Shown piece after piece: positions 17,817 to 26,869 of a DNA stretch of 64,000 bases (positions are counted from its first letter, which is position 1; each line of letters opens with the position of its first letter). Source of the DNA: Pseudomonas oryzihabitans. Lineage in GTDB: Bacteria; Pseudomonadota; Gammaproteobacteria; Pseudomonadales; Pseudomonadaceae. Where the stretch lies: positions 1,004,501 through 1,068,500 of the forward strand of contig NZ_CP102428.1 of assembly GCF_024652905.1 (NCBI RefSeq). The letters are read 5' to 3'. Made by a program: the position numbers and the translations under genes. The notes below the pieces were generated by a model, which saw only the letters and a program-made list of their open reading frames with translations, ran no database searches and was not told the DNA's origin.

Positions 17817-18704
17817 TCAGGCCTGGCAAACATCCGCTATCCGGGTTTTCAACAGATTCGCCAGCTCATCGAAGAGGATCTGCACCGAGCGCAGCGACAG
17901 ATTGTCCGGGCGGGTCAGCAGCCAGATATCGGTGTCGCAGCCTGGCAGCGCCGGACCTAGGCGTTCGACGCCGTCCAGGCTGCTGATCATGAAGTCGGGG
18001 AGGGCGGCCACGCCAAGACCGGCACCTACCAGGCTGCCGACCGAGGACATGCTGCTGCAGCGATAGCGCGGGGTGAGGCTGGGATAGGCCTGCCGCAACC
18101 AGGTGACCGAGACGTGATCGGCCAGGGAGTCGTCCGGGGCGATCCAGGGCAATTCAGTGGCCAACGGGCCATAGCCGCTGCGATAGCGCTCATGGCCGCA
18201 AACGAAGTAGGAGCTGCGACCGAGCCGCCGGCCGATCAGGTGTTCGGGCGGGGCGTTCGACAGGCGCAGAGCGATATCTGCATCCCGCCGACTCAGGCTG
18301 GCGAAGGTGTTGGAGGTGGCCACTTCCAGGGCGACCGCCGGATAGCGCGGCATGAGTTCGGCCAGGCCCGGCAAGAGCAGGCTGCGCAGCACGGCGTCGG
18401 TGCAGGTCAGGCGGACGGTGCCACTGATGACGTTCTCGCCATGGGTGAGGGCGATCCGCGCCGCTTCGAGGGCCTGTTCGGCGCGCTCGGCCTGTTCGGC
18501 GAGAGCCTTGGCGCTCTGGGTGGGGGTGTAGCCGCGGCGGGTCTTGTCGAACAGCGCGACCTGCAGATTGGCTTCGAGCTTGCGGATGGCGCGAAACACC
18601 GTGGAGACATCCACCTGCAGCTGCTCGGCCGCTCGGGCCAGGGTCCGGCCACGCACCAGGGCGAGGATCAGCTTGAGATCGGCATGGCCTATTTGATATT
18701 GCAT
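17817..18704 (-). CDS. LysR-family regulator, divergent from the putrescine operon
   Basis: A 295-residue LysR-type regulator with a helix-turn-helix in residues about 5-60 (LARAAEQLQVDVSTVFRAIR) and a substrate-binding domain from about 90. It is of the group that reads ADIALRLSNAPPEHLIGRRL in the effector domain. It is divergent from puuA across 200 bases, so control of the gamma-glutamyl-putrescine genes is likely (inference). This differs from Escherichia coli, where the repressor PuuR is a Cro/cupin protein. Confidence 0.82.
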   Translation of the reverse strand: MQYQIGHADLKLILALVRGRTLARAAEQLQVDVSTVFRAIRKLEANLQVALFDKTRRGYTPTQSAKALAEQAERAEQALEAARIALTHGENVISGTVRLTCTDAVLRSLLLPGLAELMPRYPAVALEVATSNTFASLSRRDADIALRLSNAPPEHLIGRRLGRSSYFVCGHERYRSGYGPLATELPWIAPDDSLADHVSVTWLRQAYPSLTPRYRCSSMSSVGSLVGAGLGVAALPDFMISSLDGVERLGPALPGCDTDIWLLTRPDNLSLRSVQILFDELANLLKTRIADVCQA

Positions 18705-18907
18705 CCGTGCATTCTTCCTTTGCCGATTCGCCGATATGGGTTGCGCTCATGCCAATTTATACTGGCCCAGCCCCGCGAGGGCAATCAGGTGGAAGGGCGG
18801 ACCTTGGCAGACGGGGTCGGCGCCTGCAGCGACCACCGCCCACAGCCACGCTGCCAGACCCGCACGAGCAAGCATAACGAAGCGGGCCAGCGTCAAGGAT
18901 GCCTCCC

Positions 18908-20290
18908 ATGAATTCGATATCCCCCCGCGTCGTCCAGCTCACCGAAGCCAACGGCTTTCTCAAGGAGCACCCCGAGATCCAGTACGTCGATCTGTTGATC
19001 ACCGACATGAACGGCGTCATCCGGGGCAAGCGTGTCGAGCGGGCCAGCCTGTCCAAGGTCTATGAGCGCGGCATCAATCTGCCGGCCTCGCTGTTCGCCC
19101 TGGACATCAACGGTTCCACGGTGGAAAGCACCGGCCTGGGGCTGCACATCGGCGATGCCGACCGCACCTGCTTTCCCATCCCCGGCACCCTGAGCTACGA
19201 GCCCTGGCAGAAGCGCCCTACCGCGCAGTTGCTGATGACCATGCACGAGCAGGACGGCTCGCCGTTCTTCGCCGATCCGCGCGAGGTGCTGCGCCGGGTG
19301 GTGAAGAAATTCGATGACCTGGGGCTGACCATCTGCGCCGCCTTCGAGCTGGAGTTCTACCTGATCGACCAGGAGAACGTGAACGGCCGGCCGCAGCCGC
19401 CGCGCTCGCCGATCTCCGGCAAGCGACCGGTCTCCACCCAGGTCTATCTGATCGACGACCTGGACGAATACGTGGATTGCCTGCAGGACATGCTCGAAGG
19501 CGCCAAGGAGCAGGGACTGCCGGCCGATGCCATCGTCAAGGAATCCGCGCCGGCGCAATTCGAGGTCAACCTGCATCACGTCGAGGACGCCATCAAGGCT
19601 TGCGACTACGCGGTGCTGCTCAAGCGGCTGATCAAGAACATCGCCTACGACCATGAGATGGATTCCACCTTCATGGCCAAGCCCTATCCCGGCCAGGCCG
19701 GCAACGGCCTGCACGTGCACATCTCGCTGCTGGACAAGCAGACCGGACAGAACATCTTCGCTACCGAGGATCCCGAGCACCATGCGCCGCTGCGCCATGC
19801 CATCGCCGGCATCCTGGAAACCCTGCCGGCGTCCATGGCCTTCCTCTGTCCGAACGTCAATTCCTATCGCCGCTTCGGCGCCCAGTTCTATGTGCCCAAC
19901 GCCCCGAGCTGGGGCCTGGATAACCGTACCGTGGCGGTGCGCGTACCCACCGGCAGCAGCGAGGCGATCCGCATCGAACACCGGGTCGCCGGGGCCGACG
20001 CCAATCCCTATCTGATGATGGCCTCGATCCTGGCCGGCATTCATCACGGCATGACCCAGCAACTCGAACCCTGCGCGCCGGTCAGTGGCAACTCCTACGA
20101 GCAGCTCGAACAGAGCCTGCCGAACAACCTGCGCGACGCCCTGCGCCGCCTGGACGACAGCGCGGTGATGAACCAGTACATCAGCCCCGAGTACATCGAC
20201 ATCTTCGTCGCCTGTAAGGAAGCCGAGCTGGAGGAGTTCGAGACCACCATCTCCGATCTCGAATACAACTGGTATCTGCATACCGTCTAG
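18908..20290 (+). CDS. puuA: Gamma-glutamylputrescine synthetase (glutamine synthetase family)
   Basis: A 460-residue glutamine-synthetase fold enzyme of the PuuA/SpuI type, which joins glutamate to putrescine with ATP as the first step of polyamine breakdown. Visible motifs are the metal-binding AAFELEFYL, NGLHVHISL and the glutamate-site RIEHRVAGADANPYL. It is shorter at the C-terminus than GlnA and lacks an adenylylation-loop tyrosine motif that I can identify. AAGGA lies 9 bases before the ATG at 18908; the ATG at 18899 directly abuts it and is a poor start. It heads an operon with the other three gamma-glutamyl pathway enzymes. Confidence 0.88.
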   Translation: MNSISPRVVQLTEANGFLKEHPEIQYVDLLITDMNGVIRGKRVERASLSKVYERGINLPASLFALDINGSTVESTGLGLHIGDADRTCFPIPGTLSYEPWQKRPTAQLLMTMHEQDGSPFFADPREVLRRVVKKFDDLGLTICAAFELEFYLIDQENVNGRPQPPRSPISGKRPVSTQVYLIDDLDEYVDCLQDMLEGAKEQGLPADAIVKESAPAQFEVNLHHVEDAIKACDYAVLLKRLIKNIAYDHEMDSTFMAKPYPGQAGNGLHVHISLLDKQTGQNIFATEDPEHHAPLRHAIAGILETLPASMAFLCPNVNSYRRFGAQFYVPNAPSWGLDNRTVAVRVPTGSSEAIRIEHRVAGADANPYLMMASILAGIHHGMTQQLEPCAPVSGNSYEQLEQSLPNNLRDALRRLDDSAVMNQYISPEYIDIFVACKEAELEEFETTISDLEYNWYLHTV

Positions 20291-20301
20291 GAGGCGCAAT
20301 C

Positions 20302-21795
20302 ATGACCGTGCTGACACGACAGGACTGGGAGCGGCGCGCCCAGGCATTGACCGTCGAATCCCGCGCCTTCATCGACGGCCGCTACCAGGCTGCCCTGGGC
20401 GGCGCCACCTTCGACGATCTGAGCCCGGTGGATGGTCGTCACCTGGCCCGGGTGGCCAGTTGCATGGCCGAGGATGCCGAAGTGGCTGTACAGGCCGCAC
20501 GGGCCAGCTTCGTGCGGGGTGACTGGGCGCATCAGGCGCCGGCGCAGCGCAAGCGGGTACTCATCGCCTTCGCCGAGCTGTTGCTGGCGAACGCCGAGGA
20601 GCTGGCCCTGCTGGAAACCCTGGACATGGGCAAGCCCATCGGCGATGCCCTGGGTATCGACGTCCCGGCGGCGGCCAATGCCATCCGCTGGAGCGCCGAG
20701 GCCATCGACAAGGTCTACGACGAGGTGGCGCCCACGCCGCGCGACCAGCTCGGCCTGGTGACCCGCGAACCGGTGGGGGTGGTCGCGGCCATCGTGCCCT
20801 GGAATTTCCCCTTGATGATGGCCTGCTGGAAGCTGGGTCCGGCGCTGGCGACCGGCAATTCGGTGATCCTCAAGCCCTCTGAGAAGTCGCCGCTGACCGC
20901 CATCCGCATCGCGGGGCTGGCGCTGGAAGCCGGCATCCCGGCAGGGGTGTTCAACGTGCTGCCCGGCTACGGTCACACCGTCGGCCAGGCGCTGGCGCTG
21001 CATGCGGATGTCGACACCCTGGTCTTTACCGGCTCCACCCGCATCGCCAAGCAGCTCTTGATCTATGCCGGCGAATCGAACATGAAGCGGGTCTGGCTGG
21101 AGGCGGGCGGCAAGAGTCCCAACATCGTCTTCGCCGATGCCCCGGATCTGGTGGCCGCTGCCGAAGCGGCCGCGGCGGCCATCGCCTTCAACCAGGGCGA
21201 GGTCTGTGTGGCCGGCTCGCGGCTGCTGGTCGAGCGCTCGATCAAGGAGCGTTTCCTGGCCTTGGTGGCGGAGGCGCTGCAGGCCTGGGCGCCCGGCCAT
21301 GCGCTGGACCCCAGCACCCGCGTCGGCGCCCTGGTGGACGAAGGCCATCTGCGCACCGTGCTGGGTTTCATCGAAGCGGGCCGCGCCGAGGGTGCCCGGC
21401 TGGTGAGCGGGGGCGCGCGCGCCCTGACCGAGACCGGTGGCAGCTACGTGACCCCGACGATCTTCGAAGGGGTGGACAACGCCATGCGCATCGCCCGGGA
21501 AGAGATTTTCGGCCCGGTGCTGGCGGTGATCGAATTCGAGGATGAAGAAGAGGCCGTGCGCATCGCTAACGACACCCCCTATGGCCTGGCCGCGGCCGTC
21601 TGGACGCGGGATATCTCCCGTGCCCATCGCGTGGCGCGGGCCTTGCGTGCGGGCAGCGTCTGGGTCAACCAGTATGATGGCGGCGACATGACGGCGCCCT
21701 TCGGCGGCTTCAAGCAATCCGGCAACGGACGCGACAAGTCGCTGCACGCCTTCGACAAATACACCGAACTCAAGGCGACCTGGATCAAGCTCTGA
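20302..21795 (+). CDS. puuC: Gamma-glutamyl-gamma-aminobutyraldehyde dehydrogenase
   Basis: A 497-residue NAD(P)-dependent aldehyde dehydrogenase. The catalytic cysteine is C302 in NQGEVCVAG, the general-base region reads WLEAGGKSPN, and the cofactor loop reads FTGSTRIAKQ. In this operon, 11 bases after puuA, it should oxidise gamma-glutamyl-gamma-aminobutyraldehyde to the acid. The family is broad, so the substrate call rests on the operon. The protein has the normal length for the family. Confidence 0.88.
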   Translation: MTVLTRQDWERRAQALTVESRAFIDGRYQAALGGATFDDLSPVDGRHLARVASCMAEDAEVAVQAARASFVRGDWAHQAPAQRKRVLIAFAELLLANAEELALLETLDMGKPIGDALGIDVPAAANAIRWSAEAIDKVYDEVAPTPRDQLGLVTREPVGVVAAIVPWNFPLMMACWKLGPALATGNSVILKPSEKSPLTAIRIAGLALEAGIPAGVFNVLPGYGHTVGQALALHADVDTLVFTGSTRIAKQLLIYAGESNMKRVWLEAGGKSPNIVFADAPDLVAAAEAAAAAIAFNQGEVCVAGSRLLVERSIKERFLALVAEALQAWAPGHALDPSTRVGALVDEGHLRTVLGFIEAGRAEGARLVSGGARALTETGGSYVTPTIFEGVDNAMRIAREEIFGPVLAVIEFEDEEEAVRIANDTPYGLAAAVWTRDISRAHRVARALRAGSVWVNQYDGGDMTAPFGGFKQSGNGRDKSLHAFDKYTELKATWIKL

Positions 21796-21850
21796 ACAGG
21801 CGCGGCGCTTCCGGTGCAGCCGCCGGAATCGCAAGCAGAGGAATCTCACC

Positions 21851-23128
21851 ATGCAACAACATGTCGGCAGCTACTACGCGGCTTCGCGTAACCTCCACAC
21901 CGAATACCCGGCGCTGCACGGCAGTGTCGAGACCGATGTCTGCGTCATCGGCGCCGGTTACACCGGGCTTTCCACCGCGCTGTTCCTGCTGGAGCACGGC
22001 TTCAGCGTGACGGTGCTGGAGGCGGCGCGGATCGGCTTCGGCGCCTCGGGGCGCAATGGCGGTCAGATCGTCAACAGCTACAGCCGCGACATCGATGCCA
22101 TCGAGCGCCAGTTGCCGCCCAAGCAGGCGCAACTGCTGGGCGAGATGGCCTTCGAGGGTGGTCGCATCATTCGCGAGCGCATCGCCCGCTACGACATTCA
22201 GTGCGATCTCAAGGACGGCGGCGTCTTCGCCGCCCTGACCGGCAAGCAGCTCGGCCACCTGGAAGCCCAGAAGAAGCTCTGGGAGCGCTATGGCCATACC
22301 CAGCTGCACCTGCTCGACAAGGCCGGCATCGGCGAGGTGGTCGGCACCGATCGCTATCTGGGCGGCCTGCTGGACATGAGCGGCGGCCATATCCATCCGC
22401 TCAACCTGGCCCTGGGCGAGGCGGCGGCGGTGGCCTCCCTGGGCGGCAAGCTCTATGAGCAGAGCGCCGCTACCCGTATCGACCGCGGTGCCAACCCCGT
22501 GGTGCATACCGCCAATGGCCAGGTGAAGGCGCGCTTCGTGGTGGTGGCCGGCAACGCCTACCTGGGCGGGCTGGTGCCGGAACTGGCTGCCAAGTCCATG
22601 CCCTGCGGCACCCAGGTGCTCACCACCGAGCCGCTGTCCGAGGACATGGCGCGCAGCCTGCTGCCCCAGGACTATTGCGTGGAAGACTGCAACTACCTGC
22701 TCGACTACTTCCGCCTCAGCGCCGATCGCCGGCTGATCTACGGCGGTGGCGTGGTCTATGGCGCCCGGGATCCGGCGGACATCGAGGCCATCATCCGGCC
22801 GAAGATGCTGCAGACCTTCCCGCAGCTCAAGGACGTGAAGATCGACTTCACCTGGACCGGCAACTTCCTGCTCACGCTGTCGCGACTGCCCCAGGTGGGA
22901 CGTCTCGGCGACAACATCTACTATTCCCAGGGCTGCAGTGGCCACGGCGTCACCTATACCCACCTGGCGGGCAAGGTGCTGGCCGAGGCCCTGCGCGGCC
23001 AGGCCGAGCGCTTCGATGCCTTCGCCGGCCTGCCGCACTATCCCTTCCCGGGCGGGCAACTCCTGCGCGTGCCCTTCACCGCGCTGGGCGCGACCTACTA
23101 CCAGCTGCGCGATCGCCTCGGTATCTGA
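21851..23128 (+). CDS. puuB: Gamma-glutamylputrescine oxidase (FAD-dependent)
   Basis: A 425-residue DAO-family flavoprotein. The FAD-binding GxGxxG reads VIGAGYTGLSTALFLLEHGF near residue 32, followed by FGASGRNGGQIV. It oxidises gamma-glutamylputrescine to the aldehyde with release of ammonia and hydrogen peroxide. In this operon it lies after puuC rather than before it, so the order is A-C-B-D. The C-terminal GCSGHGVTYTHLAGKVLAEAL is the usual FAD-end motif of PuuB. Confidence 0.88.
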   Translation: MQQHVGSYYAASRNLHTEYPALHGSVETDVCVIGAGYTGLSTALFLLEHGFSVTVLEAARIGFGASGRNGGQIVNSYSRDIDAIERQLPPKQAQLLGEMAFEGGRIIRERIARYDIQCDLKDGGVFAALTGKQLGHLEAQKKLWERYGHTQLHLLDKAGIGEVVGTDRYLGGLLDMSGGHIHPLNLALGEAAAVASLGGKLYEQSAATRIDRGANPVVHTANGQVKARFVVVAGNAYLGGLVPELAAKSMPCGTQVLTTEPLSEDMARSLLPQDYCVEDCNYLLDYFRLSADRRLIYGGGVVYGARDPADIEAIIRPKMLQTFPQLKDVKIDFTWTGNFLLTLSRLPQVGRLGDNIYYSQGCSGHGVTYTHLAGKVLAEALRGQAERFDAFAGLPHYPFPGGQLLRVPFTALGATYYQLRDRLGI

Positions 23129-23173
23129 CCCTGTCCGCCCGCCTGATCCAGGCGGGCACTCTGGAGATAAGCC

Positions 23174-23920
23174 ATGTCCCCTATGCCCCTGATCGGCGTG
23201 ACGGCGTGCCGGCAGACGCTCGGCAAATACGATTCCCATACCGTCGGCGACAAGTACGTCGAGGCCGCGGGTCATGCCGGCCTGCCGGTGGTGCTGCCGG
23301 CGCGCAGCGTGCCGAGCGATCCCCAGGCGCTGCTGGAGCACCTGGACGGCCTGCTGTTCACCGGCTCGCCCTCCAATGTCGAGCCCCATCACTACCAGGG
23401 ACCGGCGAGTCTCGCCGGCACCCACCACGACGCCTCCCGTGACGCCTACACCCTGCCGCTGCTACGGCTGGCCATCGATCGCGGCATTCCGGTGTTCTGC
23501 ATCTGCCGCGGCTTTCAGGAGCTCAACGTGGCCCTCGGTGGCAGCCTGCACCAGCGGGTGCAGGATTTGCCCGGGCATGCCGATCACCGCGAGCCCCAGA
23601 GCGAATTGCTGGCCGAGCAGTACGCGCCCACCCATCCGGTCCAGGTGCCACCGGGTGGGATGTTCGAGCGCCTCGGCCTGCCGGCCAGCTTCCAGGTGAA
23701 TTCCCTGCACAGCCAGGGTATCGACCGCCTGGCGCAGGGGCTGCGCATCGAAGCCCTGGCGCCGGATGGTCTGGTGGAAGGGGTGTCCCTGGCCGACGCC
23801 CCCGGCTTCGTCGTCGGGGTGCAGTGGCATCCCGAGTGGAATTTCCGCGAGAGCCCCGAATCCCTGACGCTGTTAGACGCCTTTCGGGACGCCTGCCAGC
23901 GCCATGCCGCATCGCGTTAG
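23174..23920 (+). CDS. puuD: Gamma-glutamyl-GABA hydrolase (class I glutamine amidotransferase fold)
   Basis: A 248-residue member of peptidase family C26. The nucleophile is C111 in FCICRGFQELNVALGG, and the His and Glu of the triad appear in VGVQWHPEWN near the end. It releases 4-aminobutyrate and glutamate, the last step of the pathway. It lies 45 bases after puuB on the same strand. A GABA aminotransferase gene is not in the window. Confidence 0.9.
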   Translation: MSPMPLIGVTACRQTLGKYDSHTVGDKYVEAAGHAGLPVVLPARSVPSDPQALLEHLDGLLFTGSPSNVEPHHYQGPASLAGTHHDASRDAYTLPLLRLAIDRGIPVFCICRGFQELNVALGGSLHQRVQDLPGHADHREPQSELLAEQYAPTHPVQVPPGGMFERLGLPASFQVNSLHSQGIDRLAQGLRIEALAPDGLVEGVSLADAPGFVVGVQWHPEWNFRESPESLTLLDAFRDACQRHAASR

Positions 23921-23978
23921 GCACCTTGCCGCGCACGCTGGACTCTGAACAACAATACCAACAGCAGGGCAGAGACCT

Positions 23979-25520
23979 ATGACTGAACAGAGCAAGGGCG
24001 CACCTGCAGGCGCTCCGGCCACCGCCGGGCCGGAAGCCCTGGCCGATCCGTCCGCTAAGGGCCTGGCCGCCGGCTCCCTGGGGCTACTCGCCTGCGTGGT
24101 GCTGGGCATTTCCACCATCGCCCCCGTCTACACCCTGACCGGCGCCCTGGGGCCGACCGTGCGCGAGGTGGGCGTCTACCTGCCCGCGGTCTTCATCGTC
24201 GGCTTCCTGCCGATGCTGCTGGTGGCCCTGGGGTATCGCGAGCTGAACGCCGTGGATCCGGACAGCGGCACCTCCTTCACCTGGTCGACCCGCGCCTTCG
24301 GCCCCATGATCGGCTGGATCGGCGGCTGGGGCCTGGTGACGGCCACCACCATAGTGCTGTCCAACCTCGCCGGGGTGGCGGTGGACTTCTTCTATCTCTT
24401 TCTCGCCCAGCTCAGCGGTCGAGCGGAGCTGGCGGCGCTGTCGCAGCACCTGCTGGTGAACATCGTCACCTGCTGCGTGTTCATCGCCATCGCGGTCTGG
24501 ATCAGCTGCCGCGGCATCGGCATGACCATGAGCGTCCAGTACGGGCTGGTCGCCCTGCAACTGCTGGTGCTGGTCGGCTTCTCGCTGGCGGCCTTCAACG
24601 CCGCGCCAGCGGCGGCGCCGGTGGTCTTCCACCCCGAGTGGTTCAACCCCTTCAACGTCGAATCCTTTTCCGCCTTTGCCGCCGGGCTGTCGCTGTCGAT
24701 CTTCATCTTCTGGGGTTGGGATGTCTGCTTGACGGTGAGCGAGGAGTCGGTGGGCAGCCAGAAGGTGCCGGGGCGCGCGGCGACGGTCACGGTGCTGCTG
24801 ATCCTGCTGCTGTACCTCTTTACCGCCGCGGCCACCCTGCAATTCGCCGGCATTGGCGACGCCGGCCTGGGGCTGGGCAATCCCGAGATCCAGGAAAACG
24901 TCTTCGCCCACCTGGCGGGACCGGTGATGGGGCCGCTGGCGATCCTGATGTCCATCGCGGTGCTGGCCAGTACCGCCGCCTCCCTGCAATCCACCTTCAT
25001 CTCCCCGGCGCGCACCCTGCTAGCGATGGGGTACTACGGTGCGGTGTCGCGCCGCTTCGCCCACATCTGCCCGCGCTCGCGCACGCCGCGCTATGCCACC
25101 ATCGCCGCCGGTATTGCCACGGGCGGTTTCTATGTGGTCATGCGCACCCTCAGCGACAACGTCCTGGCGGACACCATCACCGCCCTGGGCATGATGATCT
25201 GCTTCTACTACTCGCTGACCGCCTATGCCTGCGTATGGTATTTCCGCCGCAGCCTGTTCGACAGCCTGCGCCATGCGCTGCTGCGGGGCCTCTGCCCGCT
25301 GCTCGGCGCCATCATCCTCTCGGTGATCTTCTGGCAGACCGCCATCGCCAGCCTGTCGCCGGACTTCGGCAGCGGCTCGCACCTGGGCGGTATCGGCCTG
25401 GTGTTCATCATCGCCGTGGTGATCCTGGCCCTGGGTCTGGTGCTGATGCTGTTCGCCCGCTGGCGTGCGCCGGCCTTCTTCCAGGGCGAGACGCGGGAGG
25501 CGGTCCCGCACCGGGGCTGA
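23979..25520 (+). CDS. APC-family amino acid/polyamine permease
   Basis: A 513-residue permease with about 12 membrane helices and a 30-residue Ala/Gly/Pro-rich cytoplasmic N-terminus. The first helix GLLACVVLGISTIAPVYTL and the following GALGPTVREVGVYLP fit the APC superfamily. It closes the putrescine operon, so putrescine or a related amine is the likely substrate. It is not close enough to E. coli PuuP by eye for me to use that symbol. Confidence 0.82.
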   Translation: MTEQSKGAPAGAPATAGPEALADPSAKGLAAGSLGLLACVVLGISTIAPVYTLTGALGPTVREVGVYLPAVFIVGFLPMLLVALGYRELNAVDPDSGTSFTWSTRAFGPMIGWIGGWGLVTATTIVLSNLAGVAVDFFYLFLAQLSGRAELAALSQHLLVNIVTCCVFIAIAVWISCRGIGMTMSVQYGLVALQLLVLVGFSLAAFNAAPAAAPVVFHPEWFNPFNVESFSAFAAGLSLSIFIFWGWDVCLTVSEESVGSQKVPGRAATVTVLLILLLYLFTAAATLQFAGIGDAGLGLGNPEIQENVFAHLAGPVMGPLAILMSIAVLASTAASLQSTFISPARTLLAMGYYGAVSRRFAHICPRSRTPRYATIAAGIATGGFYVVMRTLSDNVLADTITALGMMICFYYSLTAYACVWYFRRSLFDSLRHALLRGLCPLLGAIILSVIFWQTAIASLSPDFGSGSHLGGIGLVFIIAVVILALGLVLMLFARWRAPAFFQGETREAVPHRG

Positions 25521-25523
25521 AGG

Positions 25524-25544
25524 GCGCGGGCCGGGTGCCCGCGC
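25524..25544. terminator. Hairpin between convergent genes
   Basis: GCGCGGGC (25524-25531) and GCCCGCGC (25537-25544) form an 8-pair GC stem between the stops of the permease and the convergent MFS gene. There is no T-run on either side, so it is at best a weak bidirectional terminator. Confidence 0.4.
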
Positions 25545-25550
25545 GGACGG

Positions 25551-26753
25551 TCAGTGGCCCAGGACGGGTAAGACGCTCGCCCGGGTGCCCGCCGGAAAGC
25601 CGTGGTGCCGGGCACCCGTCGCGATGGCCAGGGCGCCCAGCGACAAGGTCACCACGGCCCAGCTCAGGGCCTGGGGGCCGACGCCTTCTAGCAACAGGCC
25701 GCCTAGGATGCCACCCCCGGCGATGGCGCTGTTCCAGGTCACCACGTTCATCGCCAGGGCTGCATCGGCGCCGCTGCCCGCGGTATCCGCCAGGGCGGTT
25801 TGCAGCAGGGTGGCCGCGCCGCCGAACGTCAGCCCCCAGGCGAAGATGCCCAGGTACTGCGCCATCGCCGAATCACGGTTGAGCCCCAGCAGCAGCGCGA
25901 CCGCGGCGAAGCCGGCAAGACTCACCAGCACGGCGCGCCGCAGGCTGTGATCGACGATCCGCCCGGTGATCCAGATTCCCGCCAGCGAGGCCACCCCGAA
26001 GGTCAGCAGCACCCGGTCAACCTGATCGTCCAGGCCGGCCTGGGCCACGAAGGGCGCGATATAGGTGTAGAGCAGGTTGTGGGCCAGCATCCAGGTAAAG
26101 ACCACACCGAGGATGGCGCGAATGCCGGGCGTGGCGAACACCTGCCGCAGCGGTAGTCGCTGACCCTCGGCTTGCCCCGGATAGTCGGGGACCTTGGCCA
26201 GGACCCAGACGATCAGGCCTAGGGTGAGAGCGGACATGGCCGCGAACGCCAGCCGCCAACCCAGCAGACCGCCTAGCCAGGTTCCCAGAGGCACGCCCAG
26301 GGACAGGGCAACCGGGGTACCGATCATGGCAATGGCCATCGCTCGCCCTTGCAGGCGCGGCACTACCAGACGCCGGGCATAGCCGGCCAGCAGACTCCAG
26401 GCCAGGCCGGCCGCGGCTCCGGCGGCGAAGCGGGCGATCAGCGTCAGCGCATAGCTGGAGGAGAGCGCGGTCAGGGTGTTGAACAGCAAGAAGCCCAGGA
26501 TGGTCGCCAGCAACACCCGGCGCCGCCGCCAGCGCGCCGTCGCCAGGGTGAGGGGAATCGCGGCAACCAACGAGCCGGCGGCATAGGCGGTCACCGTCTG
26601 GCCGGCCAGGGCCGGGGAGACCGTGAGCCCCTGGGCGATCTCGGGGAGCAGGCCGGCGGGCAGGGTCTCGGTCATGATGCAGATGAAACCGGTCATCGCC
26701 AGCGCCAATAGCGCGGCAACGGGCAGGCGTTCGGGATCGGGTGTCAAGGTCAC
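25551..26753 (-). CDS. MFS transporter (drug/arabinose-efflux type)
   Basis: A 400-residue major facilitator protein with 12 predicted helices, of the DHA1/AraJ-like group. The first helix region reads MTGFICIMTETLPAGLLP, and the motif-A loop after helix 2 reads ATARWRRRRVLL. The start is GTG at 26753, fixed by AAGGAG 7 bases upstream; the open frame extends further upstream, but that part runs through the operator region. It is divergent from a tetR gene, a standard repressor and efflux-pump pair. The exported compound is unknown. Confidence 0.86.
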   Translation of the reverse strand: MTLTPDPERLPVAALLALAMTGFICIMTETLPAGLLPEIAQGLTVSPALAGQTVTAYAAGSLVAAIPLTLATARWRRRRVLLATILGFLLFNTLTALSSSYALTLIARFAAGAAAGLAWSLLAGYARRLVVPRLQGRAMAIAMIGTPVALSLGVPLGTWLGGLLGWRLAFAAMSALTLGLIVWVLAKVPDYPGQAEGQRLPLRQVFATPGIRAILGVVFTWMLAHNLLYTYIAPFVAQAGLDDQVDRVLLTFGVASLAGIWITGRIVDHSLRRAVLVSLAGFAAVALLLGLNRDSAMAQYLGIFAWGLTFGGAATLLQTALADTAGSGADAALAMNVVTWNSAIAGGGILGGLLLEGVGPQALSWAVVTLSLGALAIATGARHHGFPAGTRASVLPVLGH

Positions 26754-26765
26754 GGCAATGCTCCT

Positions 26766-26793
26766 TAGATATGTATCGATCGGTATATATCTA
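26766..26793. promoter_or_regulatory. TetR operator-like palindrome
   Basis: A 28-base inverted repeat with 12 of 14 half-site positions paired (TAGATAT on the left arm, ATATCTA on the right; core TGTATCGATCGGTATA at 26772-26787). It lies directly upstream of the MFS ribosome binding site. It is probably the binding site of the adjacent TetR protein (inference). Confidence 0.6.
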
Positions 26794-26825
26794 AGCAGCC
26801 GACCGCCTGACTGGTCAATGAATTC

Positions 26826-26841
26826 TGTATCGTCTAGTATA
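26826..26841. promoter_or_regulatory. Second TetR operator-like site
   Basis: TGTATCGTCTAGTATA matches the core of the palindrome at 26772-26787 in 12 of 16 positions. It lies 28 bases before the tetR start, where binding could give autorepression. Confidence 0.5.
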
Positions 26842-26869
26842 AAAATCGATTCTGGCGAGGAGATCCGCT

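Noticed and set aside
18893-20299. A 468-codon minus-strand frame opposite puuA
   Set aside because: The product is low-complexity (rich in G, V, H, Q) and mirrors the codon pattern of puuA; no start signal or family motif.
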